DNA from: Bacillota bacterium
Lineage (GTDB): Bacteria; Bacillota; Clostridia; Lachnospirales; Lachnospiraceae
Length of the DNA: 10,177 bases
Direction of reading: 5' to 3'
NCBI GenBank assembly: GCA_023414985.1
Contig: JAEZLY010000059.1
Coordinates: 1 to 10,177 of the forward strand
Below the pieces are notes generated by a model. That model had not been told where the DNA came from. It made no database searches and worked only from the letters and a program-made list of their open reading frames with translations. Shown here in pieces: positions 1 to 5,097 of this stretch (its first letter is position 1; each line of letters begins with the position of its first letter). The translations under genes and the position numbers were made by a program.

Positions 1-368
1 CTCTGGGGATTTTCCATGGGATGAAATCCTACTTCTGTCAGGATGAATATGGTCAGATTGCTCCGGTATACTCTATCTCTGCAGGTCTGGATTATCCGGG
101 AATCGGTCCGGAGCACTCCTATCTGCATGATACCCACAGGGCGGAATATGTACCGGTGACAGACTGGGAGGCTGTGGAAGCCTTTGAATATCTGGCCCGG
201 ACGGAGGGTATCATTCCGGCGATTGAAAGTGCTCATGCGGTTGCTCATGCCAAAAAGCTGGCACCGTCGATGTCAAAGGATCAGATTATTGTAATCAATC
301 TCTCCGGCAGAGGAGATAAGGATGTGGCTGCCATTGCCAGATACAGGGGGGTACAGATTTATGAATAG
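1..368 (+). CDS. trpB: Tryptophan synthase beta chain, C-terminal part (5' end outside window)
   Basis: This is the last 121 or so residues of the PLP-dependent beta subunit, which condenses indole with serine to make tryptophan in a complex with TrpA. The frame is open from base 3 (LGIFHGMKSY), so the ATG at 21 is an internal methionine, not the start. Family motifs are in the expected order: SAGLDYPGIGPEH, the RTEGIIPAIESAHA segment whose Glu lies near the PLP ring, and NLSGRGDKD, whose Ser contacts the PLP pyridine nitrogen. The family is about 390-400 residues, so roughly two thirds lie upstream. The stop overlaps the trpA start by 8 bases, suggesting translational coupling. The sequence looks like the ordinary TrpB1 type and nothing appears degraded. 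Confidence 0.97.
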   Translation, partial: LGIFHGMKSYFCQDEYGQIAPVYSISAGLDYPGIGPEHSYLHDTHRAEYVPVTDWEAVEAFEYLARTEGIIPAIESAHAVAHAKKLAPSMSKDQIIVINLSGRGDKDVAAIARYRGVQIYE

Positions 369-1146
369 AATAGAGCAGATATTCAAGGATAACAAAGCAT
401 TTATTCCATTTGTAACCGCAGGAGATCCTTCTCTTTCCGTGACTAAGGAGCTGGTACTTCGAATGGCTGAGGCAGGTGCGGATCTGATTGAGCTCGGTAT
501 TCCCTTCTCTGACCCGATTGCAGAAGGCCCGATTATCCAGGAAGCGGATAGCAGAGCCCTAATGGCCGGAACCACGACGGATAAAATCTTCGATATGGTG
601 GAAGAAATTCGTAAATTCACCGATATACCGATTGCTTTTATGACCTATGTGAATCCGATCTTCACCTATGGTGCGGAGCGCTTTATGAAAAACTGCAGGA
701 AGGCCGGAATTGACGCAGTCATTATTCCGGATGTACCCTTTGAAGAGAAAGAGGAGATGAAGCCTTACTGTGACAGCTATGGCATTACCCTCATTTCCAT
801 GATAGCACCGACCTCAAAGGAAAGGATCAGAAAGATAGCGAAAGAAGCGGAGGGCTTCTTATACTGTGTATCCTCCATGGGCGTTACCGGTGTCAGAAGT
901 GAGCTTGGAACCGGGATTCATGAGATGATTCAAGCGGTAAAGGAGACCAAGGATATCCCCTGCGCCATTGGCTTTGGTATATCCACTCCGGAGCAGGCCG
1001 GGAAGATGGCTGCAATTGCTGACGGAGTGATTGTAGGAAGTGCAATCGTCAAAATAGTCGGAGAGTATGGAGAGAACTGTGTGCCCCATGTTATAGACTA
1101 CGTTCGTAGAATGAAAGGGGCTTGCAGTACATGTCTGGAAGGATAG
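361..1146 (+). CDS. trpA: Tryptophan synthase alpha chain
   Basis: This 261-residue TIM-barrel subunit cleaves indole-3-glycerol phosphate to indole and glyceraldehyde-3-phosphate and channels indole to TrpB. The ATG at 361 is chosen because a G-rich ribosome site (AGGGGGG) lies at about 344-350 and the product then begins MNRIEQIFK, as in the family. An upstream in-frame ATG at 322 would add 13 residues that do not look like TrpA. PFVTAGDPS is at residues 16-24. The catalytic Glu is E44 in ELGIPFSDP. The second acidic catalytic position (Asp60 in E. coli) is E55 here, in IAEGP. The phosphate-binding regions GVTGVR and IGFGIST and the C-terminal GSAIVKIV are intact. The 3' end overlaps the next gene by 16 bases. 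Length and motifs fit a working enzyme. Confidence 0.97.
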   Translation: MNRIEQIFKDNKAFIPFVTAGDPSLSVTKELVLRMAEAGADLIELGIPFSDPIAEGPIIQEADSRALMAGTTTDKIFDMVEEIRKFTDIPIAFMTYVNPIFTYGAERFMKNCRKAGIDAVIIPDVPFEEKEEMKPYCDSYGITLISMIAPTSKERIRKIAKEAEGFLYCVSSMGVTGVRSELGTGIHEMIQAVKETKDIPCAIGFGISTPEQAGKMAAIADGVIVGSAIVKIVGEYGENCVPHVIDYVRRMKGACSTCLEG

Positions 1147-2171
1147 AAGAGGTATTAAATAAGTTGAATGCCGGTAAGGATCTGGAGGCGCAGGAAGCCT
1201 ATGATATGATAACCGCAATCCAACAGGATCGGATGACGAATATACAGATTATGTCCTTTCAGATTGCTCTGCTGATGAAGGGTCCGACCATGACTGAGAT
1301 TTCATCCATTGCAAAGGCAATGAGAGACTACTGTATTCCTGTGGTTCCCAAAGTCGAAGGAGAATTGTTAGATACCTGCGGTACAGGAGGAGGACTCAGC
1401 ACCTTTAATATTTCTACAGCTGTAGCATTCGTTGCTGCGGCTGCAGGAATAAAGGTTGCAAAGACAGGGAGTAAATCGAATATGAATCTGTCCGGAAGTG
1501 CTGATGTGCTGGAAGCACTGGGAATTGAAATTCATCAGTCACCAGCAGCTGCAGAGAAAATGATTGAAGAGGTCGGGATGGCCTTTCTGTATGCTCCGAT
1601 CTTTCATCCTGTCATGAAGAAGATGCTCCATCCGGAACAGGAAATCGGCATTAAGACGATCTTTTATACCATTATTGGGCCTTTGATTAATCCGGCGAAA
1701 GCTTCAAGACATGTAATGGGGGTTTATAAACCGGAGCTTTTGGAGACAGTATCAGAGGTAGCAGTCTCCCTGGGATATACCCGGGCATTATTTGTATACG
1801 GCGAGGATGGAATGGATGAAATCTCACTGCTGGGCAGAACTAGGATTAATGAATTGAGGAACGGTCAGTTGACCAGCTATGAACTGGTTCCGGAGGAGTT
1901 GGGCTTAACCCGTTGTAAACCTCAGGACATTATTACGGGAACACCGGAAGCAAATGCAGTCATGATCAAGGACGTATTTTCCGGAAAGAACAGGGGCCCA
2001 CGCCGCCAGGCAGTTCTTCTCAATGCCGCAGGTGCATTGATGGTCGGAGAGAAGGCAGAAAGCTTTCGGGAAGGTGTGAAGCTTGCCCAGGAAATACTCG
2101 ACAGCGGAAAGGCCCAGAATAAACTGAATGAAGTAATTGAAGCTTCTCATTCCTATAAGAATTTGATGTAA
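1131..2171 (+). CDS. trpD: TrpD-like anthranilate phosphoribosyltransferase with altered active site
   Basis: This 346-residue protein aligns with TrpD over its whole length. The ATG at 1131 is preferred because AAAGGGG (about 1114-1120) sits 10 bases upstream; it lies inside the end of trpA. Fold landmarks are kept: DTCGTGG (81-87), TFNIST (91-96), SGSADVLEALG (121-131), FLYAPIFHPVM (152-162), IIGPLINPA (181-189), and the metal-binding DE pair at 229-230 in DGMDEIS. Several ligand residues are not. The Asp of GTGGDG is missing by a one-residue deletion. The family KHGNRSVSSK segment reads KTGSKSNMNL (111-120). The Arg of PVRRELG, which holds anthranilate in characterised enzymes, aligns with E169. 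Its place after trpA supports a tryptophan-related role, but whether it uses anthranilate and PRPP is open. The gene symbol rests on overall homology only. Confidence 0.8.
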   Translation: MSGRIEEVLNKLNAGKDLEAQEAYDMITAIQQDRMTNIQIMSFQIALLMKGPTMTEISSIAKAMRDYCIPVVPKVEGELLDTCGTGGGLSTFNISTAVAFVAAAAGIKVAKTGSKSNMNLSGSADVLEALGIEIHQSPAAAEKMIEEVGMAFLYAPIFHPVMKKMLHPEQEIGIKTIFYTIIGPLINPAKASRHVMGVYKPELLETVSEVAVSLGYTRALFVYGEDGMDEISLLGRTRINELRNGQLTSYELVPEELGLTRCKPQDIITGTPEANAVMIKDVFSGKNRGPRRQAVLLNAAGALMVGEKAESFREGVKLAQEILDSGKAQNKLNEVIEASHSYKNLM

Positions 2172-2342
2172 TCGATATCATTATATAACTCATCATCCGG
2201 GTTCTGTTAATGATCCTTTATGGAATCCGCTAACCAACACTACCTTAACATATTTTGTGTAAGACTAAAATCATCAAACACGAATTTACTATTGCAATCA
2301 AGAAGTTACCTTTTCATTTTATAAAAAAATTTCAAAAGTCTA
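2172..2342. other. Intergenic region after the trp genes
   Basis: This AT-rich spacer follows the trpD-like stop. I see no convincing intrinsic terminator. A weak imperfect stem at about 2207-2235 (GTTA..GAT-CC against GG-ATC..TAAC) is not followed by a T run. The trp transcript may end by a factor-dependent route or read into the regulator gene. No small ORF with a good ribosome site was found. Confidence 0.4.
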
Positions 2343-2373
2343 TTGACATTGACGTTACGGTAAGGTATAGACT
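2343..2373 (+). promoter_or_regulatory. MerR-type promoter with central dyad operator
   Basis: TTGACA (2343-2348) pairs with TAGACT (2368-2373) across a 19-bp spacer, the stretched spacing typical of MerR-activated promoters. An overlapping TATAGA (2366-2371) would give a normal 17-bp spacer. Between the hexamers lies ACGTTACGGTAAGGT (2352-2366), a dyad centred on 2359 with a single mismatched pair. A dyad inside a long spacer is the classic MerR-family arrangement, so autoregulation of the downstream gene is likely. Confidence 0.75.
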
Positions 2374-2395
2374 CTTTTTGTAAGGAGGCGAGAAC

Positions 2396-3160
2396 ATGGA
2401 ATATACAGTAAAGAAACTAAGCAGTTTAGCGGGAATCAGTACCAGAACACTGCGGTATTATGATGAGATTGGAATTCTAAAGCCGGCAAGAATCAATTCC
2501 TCAGGCTACCGTATCTATGGGCAGGACCAGGTAAACAGACTGCAGCAGATTTTACTCTATCGTGAGATGGGCGTCAGCCTGGATACCATTCAGAACTTGA
2601 TCACTTCCAAGAACTTCGATGAGATGTCAGCACTGAAAGAACATCTGGTATCACTCCTTGCACAGAGACAGCAGCTTGATCTGCTGATTGCGAATGTAGA
2701 GAAGACGATTGAAAGTCGGGAAGGAAGGATAACAATGAAGGATAACGAGAAATTTATCGGATTAAAGAAAAAGCTGATAGAGGACAATGAGAAGAAATAC
2801 GGTAAGGAGATCCGTGAGAAGTACGGCGAGGAGGAAGTGAAGGCTTCCAATGAGAGATTTATGAATATGACACAGGAGCAGTATGAAGCCTTTGAAAAAC
2901 TGGGAGCGGAGGTACTTGAAACTCTCGAGCAGGCATTTGCAACAGGGGATCCTAAGGGAGAACTCGGACAAAAGGCAGCTGATCTTCACAAGCAATGGCT
3001 TTCCTGCTCCTGGGGCAAATATGACAAAGAGGCTCATGCCAATATTGCTCAGATGTATGTAGATGATGAGCGTTTTACGGCTTACTATGATAAGAAGCAG
3101 CCAGGTCTGGCAGCTTTCCTGCGTGATGCGGTATTCTACTACACCGGTAGAACCAAATAA
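2396..3160 (+). CDS. MerR-family regulator with TipAS-type ligand-binding domain
   Basis: This 254-residue transcription regulator has two parts. Residues 2-70 form a MerR winged helix-turn-helix (YTVKKLSSLAGISTRTLRYY, then GILKP and SGYRIY). A helix at about 75-110 should act as the dimerisation coiled coil. Residues from about 130 to 250 match the TipAS antibiotic-recognition domain, with MYVDDERFTAYYDKKQPGL at 220-238 and LRDAV at 242-246. Family members such as Streptomyces TipAL and Bacillus Mta sense drugs and activate their own or exporter promoters. The start is firm: AAGGAGG at 2382-2388 lies 7 bases upstream. The only cysteine is C204. TipAL is known to bind thiopeptides through cysteines, so C204 is a possible but unproven reactive site. 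No target gene follows on this strand, so the evident target is its own promoter. The ligand is unknown. Confidence 0.92.
   Translation: MEYTVKKLSSLAGISTRTLRYYDEIGILKPARINSSGYRIYGQDQVNRLQQILLYREMGVSLDTIQNLITSKNFDEMSALKEHLVSLLAQRQQLDLLIANVEKTIESREGRITMKDNEKFIGLKKKLIEDNEKKYGKEIREKYGEEEVKASNERFMNMTQEQYEAFEKLGAEVLETLEQAFATGDPKGELGQKAADLHKQWLSCSWGKYDKEAHANIAQMYVDDERFTAYYDKKQPGLAAFLRDAVFYYTGRTK
2721..2737 (+). promoter_or_regulatory. Internal ribosome binding site and in-frame start for a TipAS-like short product
   Basis: Inside the MerR gene, AAGGAAGG (2721-2728) is followed after 6 bases by an in-frame ATG at 2735 (codon 114). Translation from here would give a 141-residue protein holding only the TipAS domain, with no DNA-binding part. 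In Streptomyces lividans the tipA gene makes exactly such a pair, TipAL (253 aa) and TipAS (144 aa), from an internal start. The purine-rich site could instead reflect Gly, Lys and Arg codons, so use of this start is a prediction. Confidence 0.6.
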
Positions 3161-3225
3161 TATCAGATAGAGTAATAGACAGAAACATTGAAATAAGAAT
3201 TTTTTAAGTCTTAATATCAAAAAAA

Positions 3226-3310
3226 GAAAGGTCCTGCTAGTGAGGTGACCTCCAATCAGTTAGACTTTTAAGTATAACTTAGTTGGGGCAGTTCACTAGC
3301 CGGACCTTTC
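3226..3310. repeat. 85-bp imperfect palindrome, possible mini mobile element and two-way terminator
   Basis: The outer arms (3226-3243 and 3293-3310) are 18 bases with 17 complementary positions: GAAAGGTCCTGCTAGTGA against TCACTAGCCGGACCTTTC. Pairing continues inward: CCAA (3252-3255) with TTGG (3283-3286), then AGTTAGACTT (3258-3267) with AAGTATAACT (3270-3279), so almost the whole element can fold into one hairpin. T-rich sequence follows the hairpin on the minus strand (rc of 3210-3225, with a run of seven T) and more weakly on the plus strand. It lies between convergent genes and probably stops both transcripts. The inner right half reads, on the minus strand, TGAACTGCCCC followed by a GTTA-containing tract, which resembles IS3-family ends. 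That resemblance is from memory and unverified. Confidence 0.7.
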
Positions 3311-3351
3311 ATTTTATCGTATAAAAAGTACTTCTTTTAGAATTAGGTGCG

Positions 3352-3375
3352 AAAGCATCAGCTGGCTGACACTTT
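3352..3375. terminator. Small hairpin downstream of the fluC pair
   Basis: AAAGCATCAGC (3352-3362) can pair with GCTGACACTTT (3365-3375) at 9 of 11 positions. It lies about 40 bases past the stop of the minus-strand fluC pair, where a terminator is expected. Neither side has a real T run, so it is weak as an intrinsic terminator; the larger palindrome at 3226-3310 is the better candidate. The rest of 3311-3413 shows no gene. Confidence 0.25.
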
Positions 3376-3413
3376 ATTCTACCGGAGGTCATTCAATGAA
3401 AGTCCTTATTTCA

Positions 3414-3764
3414 TCATAGGACAAAGCCTGCCCAGGCAGCCGCCAGTCCTAAAATAACGGAAAACAGATAGTAAAGGATGGCAGTAGGTTTACCATCTTC
3501 CCGTAGCAGGGTAACAGTTTCATAATTGAAGGTCGAAAAGGTAGTAAAGCCGCCGAGCAATCCGGTACCGATTAATAATATGTAAAAATCCTCTGCGTTA
3601 TGGTTTAGGAGAAAACCGAGTACAAAAGAGCCGGATAGATTAATCAGAAAGGTAGCAAGAGGAAAGCGGCTTTTCCAGTGCTTTTTTATGATATCCGATA
3701 ATAATGCCCGCAGTGCAGCGCCCAATCCACCGCCGATCCCTACAAGAATACAATTGATTAACAT
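3414..3764 (-). CDS. crcB: Fluoride channel subunit FluC/CrcB (second of pair)
   Basis: This 116-residue, four-helix membrane protein is of the FluC (CrcB) family, small channels that let fluoride leave the cytoplasm. Hallmarks are all present: GGGLGAALR with R19, the TM2 segment PLATFLINLSGSF with N42, and the TM3 break GGFTTFSTF with F76 and F79, the phenylalanines that line the pore. The start ATG (complement of 3762-3764) has AAGGAAG just upstream, inside the end of the preceding gene, and only 4 bases separate the two genes. Tandem single-domain FluC genes in Firmicutes commonly make heterodimers, and this subunit carries the complete Phe box. No fluoride riboswitch is visible upstream of the pair. 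Confidence 0.95.
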   Translation of the reverse strand: MLINCILVGIGGGLGAALRALLSDIIKKHWKSRFPLATFLINLSGSFVLGFLLNHNAEDFYILLIGTGLLGGFTTFSTFNYETVTLLREDGKPTAILYYLFSVILGLAAAWAGFVL

Positions 3765-3768
3765 GGCT

Positions 3769-4161
3769 TTAAACTTCCTTCTTCTTCATAATTTTTCTGA
3801 TTGCTTTCGTACTGAACAAGACGCTGAGATATGCGATAGTCAGACCGCCTGCCGTACTGAGTAGTAAATAAGTCGCTGCAGTACCTGTCTTTCCGCTTGA
3901 CAGTAGCTTTATGATCTCGACAGTAAAGGAAGATAAGGTAGTAAAGGCACCGATAAATCCGGTACCCATCGCAGTTACAAGACGATCTGAGAAGGTCCCA
4001 AGCTCCCGGAGCACGATAAAGATGACCGGTAACAGCAGACATCCAAGCATATTTACAATCAGAGTACTCCAGGGGAAGCCGGAAGGAAACAAGAGAGAAA
4101 CACCATACCTGCATAAGGCTCCTGCGATACCCATACTTCCTATCATGATGTATTTTTTCAT
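3769..4161 (-). CDS. crcB: Fluoride channel subunit FluC/CrcB (first of pair)
   Basis: This 130-residue FluC-family membrane protein lies immediately upstream of a second fluC on the same strand. The start at 4161 gives MKKYIMIGSMGIAGALCRY, the expected N-terminus; an ATG at 4173 or a further upstream start would add a few residues of less typical sequence. AAGGA lies 11 bases before this start. R18 and N37 match conserved positions (GALCRY and STLIVNMLG). The TM3 motif reads GAFTTLSSF: F79 is kept, but the first Phe-box residue is Leu (L76) where the partner has Phe. The C-terminus is basic (KAIRKIMKKK), suggesting a cytoplasmic end. The asymmetry fits a heterodimer in which the two pores are not equivalent. 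It may share a transcript with the upstream tetR (70-base gap) or use its own promoter. Confidence 0.92.
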   Translation of the reverse strand: MKKYIMIGSMGIAGALCRYGVSLLFPSGFPWSTLIVNMLGCLLLPVIFIVLRELGTFSDRLVTAMGTGFIGAFTTLSSFTVEIIKLLSSGKTGTAATYLLLSTAGGLTIAYLSVLFSTKAIRKIMKKKEV

Positions 4162-4185
4162 TCCGGTAATCATCCTTGCTGTTTT

Positions 4186-4215
4186 ATAATAAAAGCAAAA
4201 CGAATATAAGTTCAA
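4186..4215 (-). promoter_or_regulatory. Possible promoter for the fluC pair
   Basis: On the minus strand, TTGAAC (complement of 4210-4215) and TATTAT (complement of 4186-4191) are separated by 18 bases, about 25 bases before the fluC start. In AT-rich sequence this can occur by chance, and the pair could also be read from the tetR transcript. No hairpin or riboswitch lies between it and the gene. Confidence 0.35.
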
Positions 4216-4231
4216 AAGTAATCTAAGACAA

Positions 4232-4837
4232 TCAATTGTTTAACATATCTACAATTGCATTCACAGCCACGTCCATCATAACATCATAGTTCAGATATTC
4301 ATGCTGGTGATAAACAATCTCGTGACTTAAATTCTCAACAATGTCTACGATTAAGTGTGCTTTCTCATATGCATTAACCGGATGAAGGCCGTTTTCTTCT
4401 AACAGGTTCACGATATAATGTGCAGTATTGGACTGATAATTGCAGAATAATTCTCCAATCTCCTTATCCGTATGGGAGAGTGCCTGCATCTCCTCGTGAA
4501 CTGATTTATTCATGGTATGGGACTGAGTCAGACTGATAATACATGCCTTCACAGCCTTTGCAAGATCAATAGGCTTCTCCATGGTTCTGATTAATTCATA
4601 AATCGGTTCTGCGATACTATTCTCATAAGCTTCAATCACATATAAAAAAATATCCTTTTTATCCTTAAAATAATTATATACAATACCTGTGGATACGCCG
4701 GCAAGCTTGGCTATCTCGGCAGTATTCGTATTATGATAACCCTTTTCACAAAACAGCTGATAGCCCGCATCGATAATTTTATTGCGTTTTTCGATAGAGC
4801 GTTGCTGTTGAGGCATTCTGATCGGTTGATTTCCCAT
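4232..4837 (-). CDS. TetR-family transcriptional repressor
   Basis: This 201-residue regulator has an N-terminal TetR DNA-binding domain: KIIDAGYQLFCEKGYHNTN (20-38), then the helix-turn-helix TAEIAKLAGVSTGIVYNYF (39-57) and KDKKDIF. The rest is a helical ligand-binding and dimer domain with no recognisable ligand signature. The start is well supported by AAGGAGG (complement of 4846-4852), 8 bases before the ATG. It is divergent from an ABC transporter operon, and the shared region carries two matching inverted repeats around the transporter promoter. It most likely represses the transporter and releases it when a small molecule or peptide binds. Which compound cannot be told from the sequence. 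It might also influence the downstream fluC pair through read-through. Confidence 0.93.
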   Translation of the reverse strand: MGNQPIRMPQQQRSIEKRNKIIDAGYQLFCEKGYHNTNTAEIAKLAGVSTGIVYNYFKDKKDIFLYVIEAYENSIAEPIYELIRTMEKPIDLAKAVKACIISLTQSHTMNKSVHEEMQALSHTDKEIGELFCNYQSNTAHYIVNLLEENGLHPVNAYEKAHLIVDIVENLSHEIVYHQHEYLNYDVMMDVAVNAIVDMLNN

Positions 4838-4864
4838 GGGGTAGACCTCCTTACTCTATGAATG

Positions 4865-4893
4865 ATTATAATTATTAAAATCTCTTTCGTCAA
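4865..4893 (-). promoter_or_regulatory. Promoter of the tetR gene
   Basis: On the minus strand TTGACG (complement of 4888-4893) and TATAAT (complement of 4865-4870) are 17 bases apart, an almost perfect sigma-A promoter. Transcription should start near 4858, leaving a short leader before the tetR ATG at 4837. The two ATGAA-N6-TTCAT repeats do not overlap it; the nearer one lies more than 30 bases upstream of its -35 box. Confidence 0.8.
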
Positions 4894-4924
4894 CAGAAGG
4901 AAAGCAAAATTTGAAAAAATATTG

Positions 4925-4946
4925 AATATGAAATAAGTTTCATATT
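4925..4946. promoter_or_regulatory. TetR operator candidate O1
   Basis: AATATGAAA (4925-4933) and TTTCATATT (4938-4946) form a perfect inverted repeat around TAAG. The core ATGAA-N6-TTCAT recurs in a second copy on the other side of the transporter promoter. O1 ends 4 bases before the -35 box, where a bound repressor could block RNA polymerase. Confidence 0.75.
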
Positions 4947-4950
4947 ATTA

Positions 4951-4979
4951 TTGACACACATATATTTATAACATATAAT
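4951..4979 (+). promoter_or_regulatory. Consensus promoter of the ABC transporter operon
   Basis: TTGACA (4951-4956) and TATAAT (4974-4979) are both exact consensus hexamers, with the ideal 17-base spacing. A promoter this strong would be highly active unless repressed, which fits the two flanking operators. The transcript should start near 4986, giving a leader of about 110 bases. I see no riboswitch or attenuator in that leader. Confidence 0.9.
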
Positions 4980-4983
4980 AAAT

Positions 4984-5009
4984 AAAATATGAAATATAAT
5001 TCATGTTTT
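4984..5009. promoter_or_regulatory. TetR operator candidate O2
   Basis: AAAATATGAA (4984-4993) and TTCATGTTTT (5000-5009) are inverted repeats with one mismatched pair and a 6-base centre. The core ATGAA-N6-TTCAT matches O1. It begins 5 bases after the -10 box and covers the expected transcription start, a classic repressor position. Confidence 0.72.
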
Positions 5010-5097
5010 GGTTATTCTATCCTTCGAAGACCTAAATCAGTATTATGTCAGGGAAGGAAATTAGAAGTTCATTTTACCTAGAAAGGCAGGGGAGCTT

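Noticed and set aside
2207..2235. A possible trp operon terminator
   Set aside because: The stem is interrupted and has no following T run.
2762..3220. A 152-codon minus-strand ORF antisense to the MerR/TipAS gene
   Set aside because: Its translation is an unfamiliar hydrophobic sequence lying entirely opposite a well-supported gene. It is a frame shadow.
3396..3419. A 7-codon plus-strand ORF (MKVLISS) with a good GGAGG site 7 bases upstream
   Set aside because: It is very short, has no clear promoter and runs into the end of the opposite-strand fluC gene. It could be the start of a lost gene, but nothing supports a function.
4162..4231. Possible fluoride riboswitch before the fluC pair
   Set aside because: The 70-base gap lacks the conserved GGNGAUGG-type segment and pseudoknot elements, and is too short and AT-rich.
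4861..4876. A 16-base near-palindrome AATGATTATAATTATT over the tetR -10 box
   Set aside because: It is pure AT-rich sequence including the TATAAT box and does not share the ATGAA-N6-TTCAT core, so it is not called as an operator.
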